DNA of 64,000 bases from Bacillus cytotoxicus (GTDB taxonomy: Bacteria > Bacillota > Bacilli > Bacillales > Bacillaceae_G), in contig NZ_JAMBOP010000022.1 in NCBI RefSeq assembly GCF_023715645.1, positions 1-64,000 of the forward strand, given 5' to 3'. How positions within the stretch are numbered: position 1 is the stretch's first letter; every line of letters starts with the position of its first letter. The notes under the pieces are model-generated. The model searched no databases. It was not told where the DNA came from and worked only from the letters and a program-made list of their open reading frames with translations. A program made the position numbers and the translations under genes. Below are positions 43,086 to 52,456 of the stretch, one piece after another.

Positions 43086-43859
43086 CTACTTGCCACTAAA
43101 TGAAGGTTTACGTTTTTCTAAGAACGCCGCTACACCTTCTCTTCCATCTTCACTTGTGAACACTTCACCAAATATTTGCGCCTCACGTTGTACGCCTTCA
43201 TAATAATGAGAAGACTTCGTTGTTTGTAGCAGTTCCAATACAGCACGGACAGATGCTGCACTTTTCCCTGCAATCTTGTTTGCTACTTTCAGCGCTTCTT
43301 CTAACAATATTTCTTCAGGGAATGCTCGGTTAGCAAGCCCCATCTCGGCTGCTTCCACACCTGAAATCGGATCGCTTGTTAGCATCATTTCACAAGCTTT
43401 CGCCTTCCCAACATAACGCGGTAAGCGCTGCGTTCCCGCAAATCCTGGAATCAATCCTAGCGTTAGCTCGGGCAAACCGATTTTTGCCGTTTCACTTACA
43501 AAGCGCATATGACAAGACATCGCAAGTTCTAATCCGCCGCCAAGCGCTGCACCATGAATTGCTGCAATAATTGGCTTTGAAAATTTTTCAACACGTTCAA
43601 AGATTACTTGTCCATGTTGTGATAATTTCGTTGCCTCTTTTGCTTCTTCAACAGCAGTGAACTCTTTAATATCCGCTCCTGCCGAGAAGAAGCGACCTTC
43701 TCCATGAATAAGGACAACGCGCACATTCTCATCCATTTCTACTGCATCAAGCAGTTCACCAACTTCACTAATAACTTGTGAAGACATCGCATTTGCTGGT
43801 GGGTGATTAATCTTTACAATTGCAATATAATCCTCCACCGTTACAGATAGGAAATTCAA
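43086..43859 (-). CDS. fadB: Enoyl-CoA hydratase
   Basis: The 257-aa crotonase-fold enzyme has the oxyanion-hole motifs [10 protein letters not shown] and [13 protein letters not shown]. It hydrates trans-2-enoyl-CoA in beta-oxidation. The TTG at 43859 has GGGAGGGAG 5 bases upstream and lies 16 bases after fadR; the longer frame to 43892 would overlap fadR. Corresponds to B. subtilis fadB (ysiB). Confidence 0.93.
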   Translation of the reverse strand: MNFLSVTVEDYIAIVKINHPPANAMSSQVISEVGELLDAVEMDENVRVVLIHGEGRFFSAGADIKEFTAVEEAKEATKLSQHGQVIFERVEKFSKPIIAAIHGAALGGGLELAMSCHMRFVSETAKIGLPELTLGLIPGFAGTQRLPRYVGKAKACEMMLTSDPISGVEAAEMGLANRAFPEEILLEEALKVANKIAGKSAASVRAVLELLQTTKSSHYYEGVQREAQIFGEVFTSEDGREGVAAFLEKRKPSFSGK

Positions 43860-43875
43860 ATGTACTCCCTCCCTC

Positions 43876-44463
43876 TTAATTGCGGTAACCACAAGCTGCT
43901 ACTAATAGCTCATGCACCGTTTTCGAAATTGCGACCAAATCATATTTATGGTCACTCATTACCCAGTTGGTAACAACTTCATCTACTGTTCCAAAAATCA
44001 TTTGTCTTGCCACGCGGACATTTAAATCCGTGCGAAATTCGCCTTTCCTGATGCCAGTTTCTAAAATTTTATCAATGACTTGCAAGTATCCTTTCAGCAC
44101 TTCATTAATTTTTAGGCGTAAGTCTTGGTTGGATTGGCGAAGTTCTAGTTGCGTAACGATAGCAAGAGAATCATCTTGTGAAAGTAAAGAGAAGTGCGTT
44201 TCTACCAACATAAATAACTTCTCTACAGCGCTTTCAATTCCTGCTGTTTTTTGACGAATTGTTTCGATAAATTCGCCCATCTTCTCTTGGAATAAGGATA
44301 TCAATATATCTTCTTTATTTTTGAAATATAAATATATTGTTCCATCAGCAACACCAGCTTGCTTTGCTATTTTGGAAACTTGTGCTTGGTGGTATCCATT
44401 TTCAGCAATGACGATCACCGCTGCATCAATAATTTGATTATATTTAGGTCGATTCTTTTTCAC
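43876..44463 (-). CDS. fadR: TetR-family fatty acid degradation repressor
   Basis: The 195-aa regulator has an N-terminal HTH ([18 protein letters not shown], then a [18 protein letters not shown] motif) and a ligand-binding helical domain that senses long-chain acyl-CoA. GTG at 44463 has GAAGGGG 8 bases upstream and gives the length of B. subtilis FadR. Its own operator lies at 44490-44507. Confidence 0.93.
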   Translation of the reverse strand: MKKNRPKYNQIIDAAVIVIAENGYHQAQVSKIAKQAGVADGTIYLYFKNKEDILISLFQEKMGEFIETIRQKTAGIESAVEKLFMLVETHFSLLSQDDSLAIVTQLELRQSNQDLRLKINEVLKGYLQVIDKILETGIRKGEFRTDLNVRVARQMIFGTVDEVVTNWVMSDHKYDLVAISKTVHELLVAACGYRN

Positions 44464-44489
44464 AGTACTATCCCCTTCAAGAAGATGAC

Positions 44490-44543
44490 TGAATGATGAT
44501 TCATTCACATTTCAATAATACTGACTATTTCAAATGTTGTCAA
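44490..44543 (-). promoter_or_regulatory. fadR promoter with FadR box
   Basis: TTGACA (44543-44538), 17 bases, and TATTAT (44520-44515) form a strong sigma-A promoter. The box TGAATGATGATTCATTCA (44490-44507) just downstream is close to the B. subtilis FadR consensus and would block initiation. It gives fadR-fadB-etfBA a promoter separate from lcfA. Confidence 0.8.
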
Positions 44544-44571
44544 TGCTATCCACTCAAAAAAAGAAAGGGCA

Positions 44572-46257
44572 TTAGCCCGTTTGCTCATCATCTTGCTTTT
44601 GCGACTCTTCCTCAATAAGCACACGACGCAAAATCTTTCCAACAGTCGTTTTCGGTAATTCTTTTCGAAATTCATATACTTTCGGCACTTTATATGCTGC
44701 TAAATATTTGCGAGCAAACGTATTTAATTCTTCTTCTGAGCATGTTACACCATCTTTCACAACAACGAACGCTTTTACCGTTTCACCGCGATACGGGTCA
44801 GGTATACCAAGAACAACCACTTCTTGCACCTTTTCATGCTCATATAATACTTCTTCTACTTCGCGCGGATATACGTTAAACCCACTTGCCACTATCATAT
44901 CTTTCTTCCGATCCTTCACATAAAAAAAGCCGTTTTCATCCATATTACCAACATCACCCGTATACAGCCAACCATCTTTCAGTACTGCTGCTGTTTCCTC
45001 AGGCTTATTCCAGTAGCCTTTCATGATTTGCGGACCTTTCACAACAATTTCGCCAACCTCACCTACAGGTAACGGTTCACCTGTTTCTAATGAAATAATG
45101 CGCGCATCTGTACTTGGCCACGGCACACCAATACTTCCGGGTACTCGTTTTGTCCATAAAAAGTTACCATGTGTAACGGGAGATGATTCCGTTAAACCGT
45201 ATCCTTCTACGAGCTTACCACCTGTCACACTCTCAAACTGTTCTTGCACTTCAACTGGAAGAGCAGCTGATCCGCTAATACATGCACTAATAGAAGAAAC
45301 ATCATATTTATGAAGCTCAGGATAGTTTAATAGTGCAATATAAATAGTCGGTGCTCCAGGAAACAACGTAACACGATGCTTTTTAATCGCCTCTAATACC
45401 ATTTTAATATCGAACTTTGGAATGAGGACCATTTTATACGCTTCCATAATTGACAGATTCATAACCGCTGTCATCCCGTACACATGAAAGAACGGCAATA
45501 CTCCGAGAATAACCTCTTCACCTTCCCGGCAATTATAAAGCCAATGAATTCCCATTCTTGTATTGGACACGAGATTTTGATGCGTAAGCATAACGCCCTT
45601 TGGAAATCCGGTCGTCCCACCTGTATATTGCAAAAGAGCTAAGTCTTCTTCCGGATCACACGGCACATCTACCGCTGTATCCTCTGCACGCTCAATAGAC
45701 TTCCAAACGTGAATCTTCTCACTTTCTTCTATATGAACAACAAGGTTCGTTTGCTTCTTTTGCACAAATGGATACAACAAATTTTTTGGAAATGGCAAGT
45801 AATCTGCAATACGTGTAACAATGACATGCTTAATATTCGTTGAGGACTGCACATTGCTGACTTTCGGAAATACAATATCGAGGCAAAGAATAAATTTCGC
45901 ACCTGAATCATGAAGCTGATATTCAAGCTCTCTTTCTGTATAAAGCGGATTCGTTTGGACGACAACACCGCCAGCTAACAGTGTTCCGTAATAACCGATA
46001 ACACCTTGCGGACAGTTTGGCAGCATAATCGCAACCCGGTCCCCTTTTTCTAACCCAAGCCTCTGAAGATAATTGGCAAATTGTCTAACTTTACGATCTA
46101 GCTCTGCGTACGTAATATCTCTCCCTAAGAAATGAAGCGCTTTCTTTTCTGGGTATTGTGAAGCAGCTTCCTGCAAATACACATGAAGAGGCTTCATATC
46201 AAAGGAAATCGTGTGCGGAATTTCCTTTGGATAATTTTGCAACCATGGTTTTTCCAA
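44572..46257 (-). CDS. lcfA: Long-chain fatty acid-CoA ligase
   Basis: The 561-aa AMP-forming ligase has YTGGTTGFPKGV, EGYGLTE and GWLYTGDVG motifs. It activates fatty acids for beta-oxidation. A short stem overlapping the stop (GGGCTAATGCCC then T-rich DNA) may end part of its transcripts, since fadR has its own promoter. Confidence 0.95.
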   Translation of the reverse strand: MEKPWLQNYPKEIPHTISFDMKPLHVYLQEAASQYPEKKALHFLGRDITYAELDRKVRQFANYLQRLGLEKGDRVAIMLPNCPQGVIGYYGTLLAGGVVVQTNPLYTERELEYQLHDSGAKFILCLDIVFPKVSNVQSSTNIKHVIVTRIADYLPFPKNLLYPFVQKKQTNLVVHIEESEKIHVWKSIERAEDTAVDVPCDPEEDLALLQYTGGTTGFPKGVMLTHQNLVSNTRMGIHWLYNCREGEEVILGVLPFFHVYGMTAVMNLSIMEAYKMVLIPKFDIKMVLEAIKKHRVTLFPGAPTIYIALLNYPELHKYDVSSISACISGSAALPVEVQEQFESVTGGKLVEGYGLTESSPVTHGNFLWTKRVPGSIGVPWPSTDARIISLETGEPLPVGEVGEIVVKGPQIMKGYWNKPEETAAVLKDGWLYTGDVGNMDENGFFYVKDRKKDMIVASGFNVYPREVEEVLYEHEKVQEVVVLGIPDPYRGETVKAFVVVKDGVTCSEEELNTFARKYLAAYKVPKVYEFRKELPKTTVGKILRRVLIEEESQKQDDEQTG

Positions 46258-46331
46258 TTCTAACTCCCCCTTCTCTACATTAATACAAACATAACTTCAC
46301 CGTTTTACCGGCACGTCCGTTCTAAAATAAA

Positions 46332-46388
46332 TGAATGTGTATTCATGTTGCCTATTATCATTATAGTATAGGGATTGTTTTGTTACAA
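46332..46388 (-). promoter_or_regulatory. lcfA promoter with FadR box
   Basis: TTGTAA (46388-46383), a 17-base spacer and TATAAT (46365-46360) are followed by the box-like TGAATGTGTATTCATG at 46332-46347. It is the second FadR site of the regulon. The remaining 46389-46546 holds only the DinB gene leader. Confidence 0.8.
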
Positions 46389-46546
46389 TTATAATATTCC
46401 GACTATTTCGAACCTATTACCACCCTACAAATATTCTCCAGCACACAAGTGTAATAACAAATTCTCTCATAAATTTAAATACTAGAAGGAAACCACAAAA
46501 CTTTCACGAATTTACCATTTGAATCTAACCATAGGAGGTTTTTTCT

Positions 46547-47050
46547 ATGTTCCAAACTGTAGAAGGTTTTTTAATGGCGTGGAAATACGAAGCAGATTCA
46601 ACACAAAGAGTATTAGATATGCTAACTGATGAATCATTAACACAAGAAATTACACCAGACAACTGGACGTTAGGACGCATTGCGTGGCATATTGTAACGA
46701 CTATTCCTGTCATTACATCCCGTACAGGTTTAAAATTCGAAGGAGAAACGAAAGATTACCCTGTCCCAACTTCCGCGCAATATATCGCGGACAGTTATCG
46801 TCAAATGAATGAAGCATTTACTAAGGCATTACAAACACAATGGACAGATCAAGATTTAACGACAATAAATGATTTCTTCGGAAAACCAATGCCAAATTCA
46901 ATCTTTTTAATGACTGTCATTAATCATCAAAACCACCACCGCGGACAAATGACAGTACTCATGCGCCAAGCAGGATTAAAAGTTCCTGGCATTTACGGAC
47001 CGGCAAAAGAAGAGTGGGCTCTAGCTGGAATGGAAACTCCGAAGATGTAA
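46547..47050 (+). CDS. DinB-family protein
   Basis: The 167-aa four-helix protein has the metal-binding histidine triad of DinB/YfiT proteins: IAWHIVT near 49 and the NHQNHHRGQM motif near 127. Many members are metal-dependent thiol transferases; the substrate here is unknown. AGGAGG precedes the ATG. Confidence 0.85.
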   Translation: MFQTVEGFLMAWKYEADSTQRVLDMLTDESLTQEITPDNWTLGRIAWHIVTTIPVITSRTGLKFEGETKDYPVPTSAQYIADSYRQMNEAFTKALQTQWTDQDLTTINDFFGKPMPNSIFLMTVINHQNHHRGQMTVLMRQAGLKVPGIYGPAKEEWALAGMETPKM

Positions 47051-47065
47051 TATGTGCTTATGAAA

Positions 47066-47105
47066 TGAAAACGAGGTTCCTCTTTTTTGAGGAACCTTGT
47101 TTTCG
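47066..47105 (+). terminator. Terminator of the DinB gene
   Basis: GAAAACGAGGTTCCTC pairs with GAGGAACCTTGTTTTC around TTTTTT. Confidence 0.75.
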
Positions 47106-47177
47106 TTCTATGAGAACAAAACAAATTTCTTTGGTATCATTTATAATGAATGTAAATGATTATTGGAGCTGAAACGC

Positions 47178-47636
47178 ATGGATTATATAAGTTATTTACG
47201 AAATATGGTTGGACATGAAAAAGTAATTATGGTGGTCGCAGGTTGTTTTGTCTTGAATGAAAAGAATGAAGTGCTTCTGCAATTACGATCTGATAATGGA
47301 AAATGGGGACAGCCTGGCGGATTTATGGAATTTGGCGAGACGGTTGAAGATACAGCAAAGAGAGAAGTGTTTGAAGAAACTGGTTTACAATTAGGTAAGC
47401 TTGAATTCTTTAATGTGTATTCTGGCAAGAAATACGAAAGAACGCTATCTAATGGTGATCAAGTTGCCTTAGTGAAGTTAGTTTATATTTGTCGAGATTT
47501 TCAAGGAACATTACATACTGATAACGAAGAAAGCTTACAGCTACAATTTTTCCCATTAGATAACCTACCTGAACTATGGCAGAATCAACAAGAAGTTTTT
47601 GACGATTTGTTGGAATTTATGAAAATAAAGAACTAA
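47178..47636 (+). CDS. Nudix hydrolase
   Basis: The 152-aa protein carries a full Nudix box, GGFMEFGETVEDTAKREVFE followed by ETGL, preceded by QLRSDNGKWGQP. It would hydrolyse nucleoside diphosphate derivatives; the substrate is not predictable. ATG at 47178 with GGAG 9 bases upstream is preferred over TTG at 47163. Confidence 0.9.
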   Translation: MDYISYLRNMVGHEKVIMVVAGCFVLNEKNEVLLQLRSDNGKWGQPGGFMEFGETVEDTAKREVFEETGLQLGKLEFFNVYSGKKYERTLSNGDQVALVKLVYICRDFQGTLHTDNEESLQLQFFPLDNLPELWQNQQEVFDDLLEFMKIKN

Positions 47637-47638
47637 TG

Positions 47639-47745
47639 GTAACTACTCAGTCACCCTATGAAAAAAAGGCACTGACCGCTTCTACACGCGGCCAGATGCT
47701 CTCGTCTCTCTCTAAAAAAGATTTTTATGTTACTCTTTTAACTTG
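47639..47745. repeat. Dispersed repeat, short copy E
   Basis: GTAACTACTCAGTCACCC opens the copy directly after the Nudix stop. The core GGCACTGACCGCTTCTACAC then GCGGCCAG follows at once, so about 130 bases of the full-length middle are missing. Confidence 0.8.
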
Positions 47746-47754
47746 TCTGTAAAA

Positions 47755-48447
47755 CTAAACCGCATCCTTTTTTTCAATATCTCGAATTGTTGAGTAAGCA
47801 ATTACAATTCCAACAGCTGCAAGGGCTAGCTGAATGGGAATAATCATGACCACGGAGAACCCTGGATTATAAGAACAAGCGAATGAAACGATAAACAACG
47901 ATGATACAATTGTGATCGGAACAGAATGCTTACGCATCCCGAAATATAATGGAATTAAACTTATACCTGCAGCAGCGATTGCAAATGGAAGCATGTTAAT
48001 CGCTTGCTTCATCCATTCTGTAAATGTGATTGAGTATGATATAAACGAAAAATATCTGTATAAAATGAAGACAGCACCTGTAACAACTGTATTAGATAGC
48101 CAAATTGTTATAAATGTCAGTATAGCTATAATAGCTAATTTACTCGCAATGATTTTCTTCCGCTTGACCGGATAAGAGAACATAAGCATGATTGTCTTAC
48201 TTTTATATTCCTCAATAACTATTTGCGCAAGTAATACTGCTGCAAACACAATAAACGTCGACCGTACCATCGCCCCTATCAATAAGAAAGCATCGTCAGC
48301 ATTCGTCATAATGACATCCTGTTCCACTTCCTGTATATAGTTCATGAAAATAAATAATGCCGTAATAATGATGTTGGCAAGCACCGCTCCTTTTACATAC
48401 CAGCCAATTTTAAATTTTTTCATTTCTAGCTTCATGAGGTGTAGCAT
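47755..48447 (-). CDS. ABC-2 type permease (second)
   Basis: The 230-aa protein has six membrane helices and no soluble domain, resembling BcrB-like and lantibiotic-immunity permeases. It is related to the permease at 48630 (shared LKLEMKKFK/LIRLELVKFK openings and P.AIAA.GISLIPLYFGM segments). GGAGG lies upstream of the ATG. It is the third gene of an ATPase-permease-permease set, with a bcr1 repeat between the two permeases. Confidence 0.85.
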   Translation of the reverse strand: MLHLMKLEMKKFKIGWYVKGAVLANIIITALFIFMNYIQEVEQDVIMTNADDAFLLIGAMVRSTFIVFAAVLLAQIVIEEYKSKTIMLMFSYPVKRKKIIASKLAIIAILTFITIWLSNTVVTGAVFILYRYFSFISYSITFTEWMKQAINMLPFAIAAAGISLIPLYFGMRKHSVPITIVSSLFIVSFACSYNPGFSVVMIIPIQLALAAVGIVIAYSTIRDIEKKDAV

Positions 48448-48474
48448 AACAGCCTCTCCTCCTAGTTCGCCTAA

Positions 48475-48633
48475 TTTATCCCGCTATTCGTGGGCAGTAA
48501 TACTCCCGCCTCAAAATTCAGCAAAAGCAAAGAAGTTAGGCGGGATATAAACTGCCCGTAAAAGCCCGATTGGTGAGGGCTAATAATCGATGGAGGATGA
48601 AAAAAACCCCCACTGCTTAAAGTTTCACTTTAT
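48475..48633. repeat. bcr1 repeat with TTTAT duplication
   Basis: About 149 bp (48480-48628) matches the B. cereus-group bcr1 element as I recall it. It starts CCCGCTATTCGTGGGCAGTA and contains TTAGGCGGGATATAAACTGC and CCCGATTGGTGAGGGC. It is flanked by TTTAT at 48475-48479 and 48629-48633, the known bcr1 target duplication. The right TTTAT contains the stop codon of the upstream permease. Confidence 0.85.
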
Positions 48634-49310
48634 TTAAACAGATCTACTTGTTCTATTTTTCTTACAGTTATATAGGCAATCAATAATCCTACACAAGCTA
48701 ATGTAATTGGAATCAAAATAATATCGGATAAAGAATAATGACCAGATAAGCTCGATGTTAGCAAGGACATAATAATAACCGCAGATACAATCGTTGTCCG
48801 TGCTGAATACTTTTTCATACCAAAATATAAGGGAATCAAGCTAATTCCAGTTGCCGCAATGGCATTCATTAATAATTTAGATGCATTTTGCATAAGAACT
48901 GTCATCGTTAACGGCTCTGCCATGACCGAATAATATGCATTTAATAGATAAATGAAACCAAAAATTACAATGTCACAAATAACAATCGAAAGAAATGTAA
49001 AGATCATAATAATGAACAATTTTGCAATCATCATTTTCTTACGATTAATCGGATACATAAACATGACTGTCATTGTCTTTTCTTTAAATTCTTGAATAAT
49101 AAATTTAGAAATTAAACTGGCCCCAAATATCATAAATGTCGCTTTTACAACAATATCAATAAATCGGAAAACCTCATCGTAACCTTTAAATTCCCCATCA
49201 AGCATAATTAATGTAACAATCCCAAGCATAACAAGAAGTGCAATAAAAGATCCTCTAATCATTGGCCATAATTTAAATTTGACAAGTTCTAATCTTATTA
49301 AATTAAGCAT
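48630..49310 (-). CDS. ABC-2 type permease (first)
   Basis: The 226-aa protein has six membrane helices. ATG at 49310 has GAGAGGG upstream and overlaps the ATPase gene by 8 bases. Its stop codon lies in the TTTAT target site of bcr1, so the insertion left the protein end unchanged. It works with the ATPase at 49303, probably for peptide or bacitracin-type efflux. Confidence 0.87.
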   Translation of the reverse strand: MLNLIRLELVKFKLWPMIRGSFIALLVMLGIVTLIMLDGEFKGYDEVFRFIDIVVKATFMIFGASLISKFIIQEFKEKTMTVMFMYPINRKKMMIAKLFIIMIFTFLSIVICDIVIFGFIYLLNAYYSVMAEPLTMTVLMQNASKLLMNAIAATGISLIPLYFGMKKYSARTTIVSAVIIMSLLTSSLSGHYSLSDIILIPITLACVGLLIAYITVRKIEQVDLFK

Positions 49311-50226
49311 GGATTCCCTCTCCATTCATAAGATTTAAGAAATACTCTTCCAATGAACTATTCTTTTTATTGATACTCTCAATTTCTATATCATTCATAA
49401 TCAATGTTTTCGAAATGGCTTGTTGCGTTGCTGACGTGTCATAAATGCGAATCATATTTTCACTCATAATTTTATAATTTGTCAGGTGCAGTCTATTTTC
49501 TAACAGATAAGCTGCTTGTTTCACATCTTGAACAGTGACTTCAATATACTCCGTTTGTTGCCCATTAATACTTTTCATCGAAACTTCTTTGATTAACTTC
49601 CCATTTTGAATAACACCAATTGTATCTGCCATTTGTTCCATTTCACCTAAAATGTGGCTAGACACTAACAGCGTAATTCCATATTCTTTACAAAGTATTT
49701 TAAATAATTCACGTAACTCTTTAATGCCGATTGGATCTAAACCGTTAATCGGTTCATCCAAAATTAACAACTCTGGTTTTGTTGTAATCGCTCTTGCTAT
49801 CCCTAGTCGTTGCTTCATCCCAAGTGAAAAATCTTTTACTTGCTTATCATCAACATTGTGTAAGTTTACAAGGTCTAACGCTCGGTCAATTGCTTTCTTG
49901 TCGTAGAACCCCATGTATTCGCAGTGTAAATTCAAATTCTCTTTCGCTGTTAGTTTTTCATAAAAGATTGGATATTCGATAATTGTCCCCATTCGCTTTA
50001 GCACTTCATATGAAGTATTCGTTAATTTCTCACCGAAAATCTCAATCTCACCGCTCGTCGGTTTTATTAAATTCGTGATCATTTTCATAATCGTTGTTTT
50101 ACCAGCACCGTTCGGTCCTAAAAATCCATATATTTCACCTTGTTTCACATGCATATTTACGTTAGAAATAACTTCTTTCCCCTGAAACACTTTCGTTAAT
50201 TGATTCGTTTTCAATACGTACGTCAT
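49303..50226 (-). CDS. ABC transporter ATP-binding protein, BcrA-like
   Basis: The 307-aa ATPase has Walker A GPNGAGKTT, signature FSLGMKQRLG, Walker B LLILDEPINGLDP and SSHIL. A C-terminal domain of about 90 residues is typical of BcrA/lantibiotic-immunity ATPases. It lies downstream of a two-component system transcribed the same way, a common peptide-antibiotic sensing arrangement. Confidence 0.9.
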   Translation of the reverse strand: MTYVLKTNQLTKVFQGKEVISNVNMHVKQGEIYGFLGPNGAGKTTIMKMITNLIKPTSGEIEIFGEKLTNTSYEVLKRMGTIIEYPIFYEKLTAKENLNLHCEYMGFYDKKAIDRALDLVNLHNVDDKQVKDFSLGMKQRLGIARAITTKPELLILDEPINGLDPIGIKELRELFKILCKEYGITLLVSSHILGEMEQMADTIGVIQNGKLIKEVSMKSINGQQTEYIEVTVQDVKQAAYLLENRLHLTNYKIMSENMIRIYDTSATQQAISKTLIMNDIEIESINKKNSSLEEYFLNLMNGEGIHA

Positions 50227-50324
50227 CTTTCATGCCCCTCTCGCTTCCGTTCTATATTTATATAATAAGAAATGAAATTCTCTTTTTTCTTACCTATTCC
50301 TTACAAATTCCTTAAGTTAAAAAA

Positions 50325-50355
50325 AGCTTGTAGAATTGCCATTTCTACAAGCTAA
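50325..50355 (-). terminator. Terminator of the two-component operon
   Basis: AGCTTGTAGAAAT pairs with ATTTCTACAAGCT, overlapping the kinase stop. Confidence 0.7.
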
Positions 50356-51287
50356 AAATTAATTCTTCTTAACATAATCGTAAATACTGTTTTCTCATAA
50401 GGCGTACTAGAAAGATGAATTTCTCCCCCTAATGCTTCTACAAGACGCTTCGTAATCGTCAGTCCAAGTCCACTGCCTTGATACAAACGATTTCGTGAAT
50501 CTTCTAATGTATACATGCGTTCAAACACTTTATCGATATGAGATTCAGAGATTCCTTTTCCTTTATCCCATATGTCTACGTACACAAATTGCTCATCACT
50601 TCGCAGTGTAATCCCTAATGTTTTTCCGTCTCCTCCGTAGGCAATTGCGTTTGAAATTAAGTTATTCATAATTCTTCCGATAACTTCTGTATTCCCGTGC
50701 GCATATATCGGCGTTTCCGGTATATTGATATGAACGTCAAATCCTTGCGTTGTTAATAAATCATAAAATGACAGCATATGTTCCTGACAAATTTCATTCA
50801 TATAAACCCGTGTCATCTCAATATCTTTATCGCCAGATTCTAATTTGGCGAGATCGAAAAATTTATGAATAAGATCTAGCACTTCTAACGTTTTCGTATG
50901 AACTTTTGCTAGTAATACCTTCCGATCTTCTTCATTTATCGTCTTATCTACATTTAAAATTTCCACATAACCGAGAATAACAGTAAGCGGCGTCTTTAAA
51001 TCATGCGAAATGTTAGAAAGCATCTTTCTCATGGAGATTTCCAATTTCGAATGCTTCGCAATTGTTTTTTTCTTTTCATCTAGCAAATAATTAATCGCCA
51101 CTAATAATGACTTCAATTCTTTATCATCTGTCACAACTAATAAATTTTCACTCGTTTTCTTTTCTAAAATCATCTGCAGTTTTTCATATGTATAACGTAA
51201 ATTCGCACTTCGACTTTTCCCCGTGCGATATTGAAAATAAATAATACAAAGTAATAGAAAAATAATTGCAGTTAAAAATATAACCAT
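50352..51287 (-). CDS. Sensor histidine kinase
   Basis: The 311-aa kinase has a single N-terminal membrane helix (about 3-20) and no extracellular sensor. The H-box is SHDLKTPLTVILGY; N (NLISNAIAYG), G1 (WDKGKGIS) and G2 (GSGLGLTI) boxes follow. Such short kinases often need a partner transporter for sensing, which fits the ABC genes next door. It is 1 base after the regulator gene. Confidence 0.92.
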   Translation of the reverse strand: MVIFLTAIIFLLLCIIYFQYRTGKSRSANLRYTYEKLQMILEKKTSENLLVVTDDKELKSLLVAINYLLDEKKKTIAKHSKLEISMRKMLSNISHDLKTPLTVILGYVEILNVDKTINEEDRKVLLAKVHTKTLEVLDLIHKFFDLAKLESGDKDIEMTRVYMNEICQEHMLSFYDLLTTQGFDVHINIPETPIYAHGNTEVIGRIMNNLISNAIAYGGDGKTLGITLRSDEQFVYVDIWDKGKGISESHIDKVFERMYTLEDSRNRLYQGSGLGLTITKRLVEALGGEIHLSSTPYEKTVFTIMLRRINF

Positions 51288-51288
51288 T

Positions 51289-51984
51289 CTATATCACTTC
51301 CAGCTTATAACCGATTCCCCATAATGTCTTAATGTAGCGCGGCTGAGAGGGATCGTCCTCAATTTTTTCCCGCAATCTTCTCATATGGACATTAATGACA
51401 TTCTCATCACCGTAATATTCTTCATTCCAAATTAAGCTATAAATTTGCGCTTTCGTAAACACGCGATTTTGATTGGTCGCAAATAGCTTTAAAAGCTCAA
51501 ACTCTTTCGATGTAAGTTTAATAGCTTCGTTATTTTTCTGAACAGTAAAATTAGCCGTATCAACTTTCAAATTCCCAATCACAATCATTTCCTCTTTTGT
51601 TTGCTGCGGAGCGGAATATGTAATTGACCGGCGAATTCCAGCCTTCACCCGTGCGGATAATTCAATCATCGAAAACGGCTTACAAAGATAATCATCAGCG
51701 CCAAGCCCAAGCCCTAACGCCTTATCCAAATCCGTATCCTTTGCGGACATAATTAAAATTGGTACAGAACTCTTTTTCCGAATCATATTCATCACTTCTA
51801 AACCATCTATTTTAGGCATCATAATATCAAGAATGATTAAATCAAACTGATCTCCTAAAAACTTCGTCATTCCTTCCTCTCCGTCTGAAGCTACCGCTAC
51901 AACAAATCCCTCTTTCGTTAAATACCCCTTCACCATTTCTTGAATAGATAAATCGTCTTCTACCAATAAAATTTTATGCTGCAC
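51289..51984 (-). CDS. OmpR-family response regulator
   Basis: The 231-aa regulator has a receiver domain (VEDD, phospho-Asp in LIILDIMMP, Lys in DYLCKPF) and a C-terminal winged helix (FTKAQIYSLIW, NVHMRRLREKI). It starts with GTG. It probably controls the adjacent ABC transporter. Confidence 0.93.
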   Translation of the reverse strand: MQHKILLVEDDLSIQEMVKGYLTKEGFVVAVASDGEEGMTKFLGDQFDLIILDIMMPKIDGLEVMNMIRKKSSVPILIMSAKDTDLDKALGLGLGADDYLCKPFSMIELSARVKAGIRRSITYSAPQQTKEEMIVIGNLKVDTANFTVQKNNEAIKLTSKEFELLKLFATNQNRVFTKAQIYSLIWNEEYYGDENVINVHMRRLREKIEDDPSQPRYIKTLWGIGYKLEVI

Positions 51985-52184
51985 ACCATCACCCGTTTCC
52001 TTGAAAATTTATACTTATATTGTAATATGGTGGTTGAATTTGGTAAACGGGATATAGAATATATTTCTCATTGATTTGAAAACGGATACGTATCAATCTG
52101 AGCATTTGTCACCAATCTTCAGTCTACATATAGACATTTACATAAATCGTTTCTGTGCAGAATACAACATGGCCGATACTTGCC

Positions 52185-52324
52185 GAGGACACTGAAAAAG
52201 TGATTGCTCTAAAAAAAATAACGCGCATTTCAGCAATATGCTGAAAATAAAAATGGTCCTATCACCTGAATATATTAGGTGATGGACCCTTTTTATTATG
52301 ACATGGACTTTTTCAATGGCTTCC
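52185..52324. repeat. MITE-like unit with TGAAAAAGT ends
   Basis: GGACACTGAAAAAGTG at the left and the inverted counterpart ACTTTTTCAATGGC at the right bracket about 140 bp. The interior has a strong hairpin (GGTCC...TCACCT/AGGTGA...GGACC, 52254-52288). The ends recall IS1182-type termini, but no transposase is present. The rest of 51985-52184 holds only the regulator leader. Confidence 0.4.
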
Positions 52325-52440
52325 TGCTTGCTTGATCTATTTGTTTCAAACCTAGCATGTGGCAGAAAAAGGATCTGACCGCATCTATGCATGGCCAGTT
52401 GCTCTCGCTCCCCCTAAAAAAGAGGGTTTTTTATCGTTTT
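52325..52440. repeat. Dispersed repeat, copy F
   Basis: AGCATGTGGCAGAAAAAGG and the core TCTGACCGCATCTATGCATG then GCCAG (52373-52398) are recognisable, followed by TTGCTCTCG. The left half has been replaced by the MITE-like unit. Confidence 0.7.
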
Positions 52441-52456
52441 TTCACTCTACTTCATT

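Noticed and set aside
52138-52392. 84-codon frame on the minus strand
   Set aside because: Composed of the MITE-like unit and repeat copy F; no family features.
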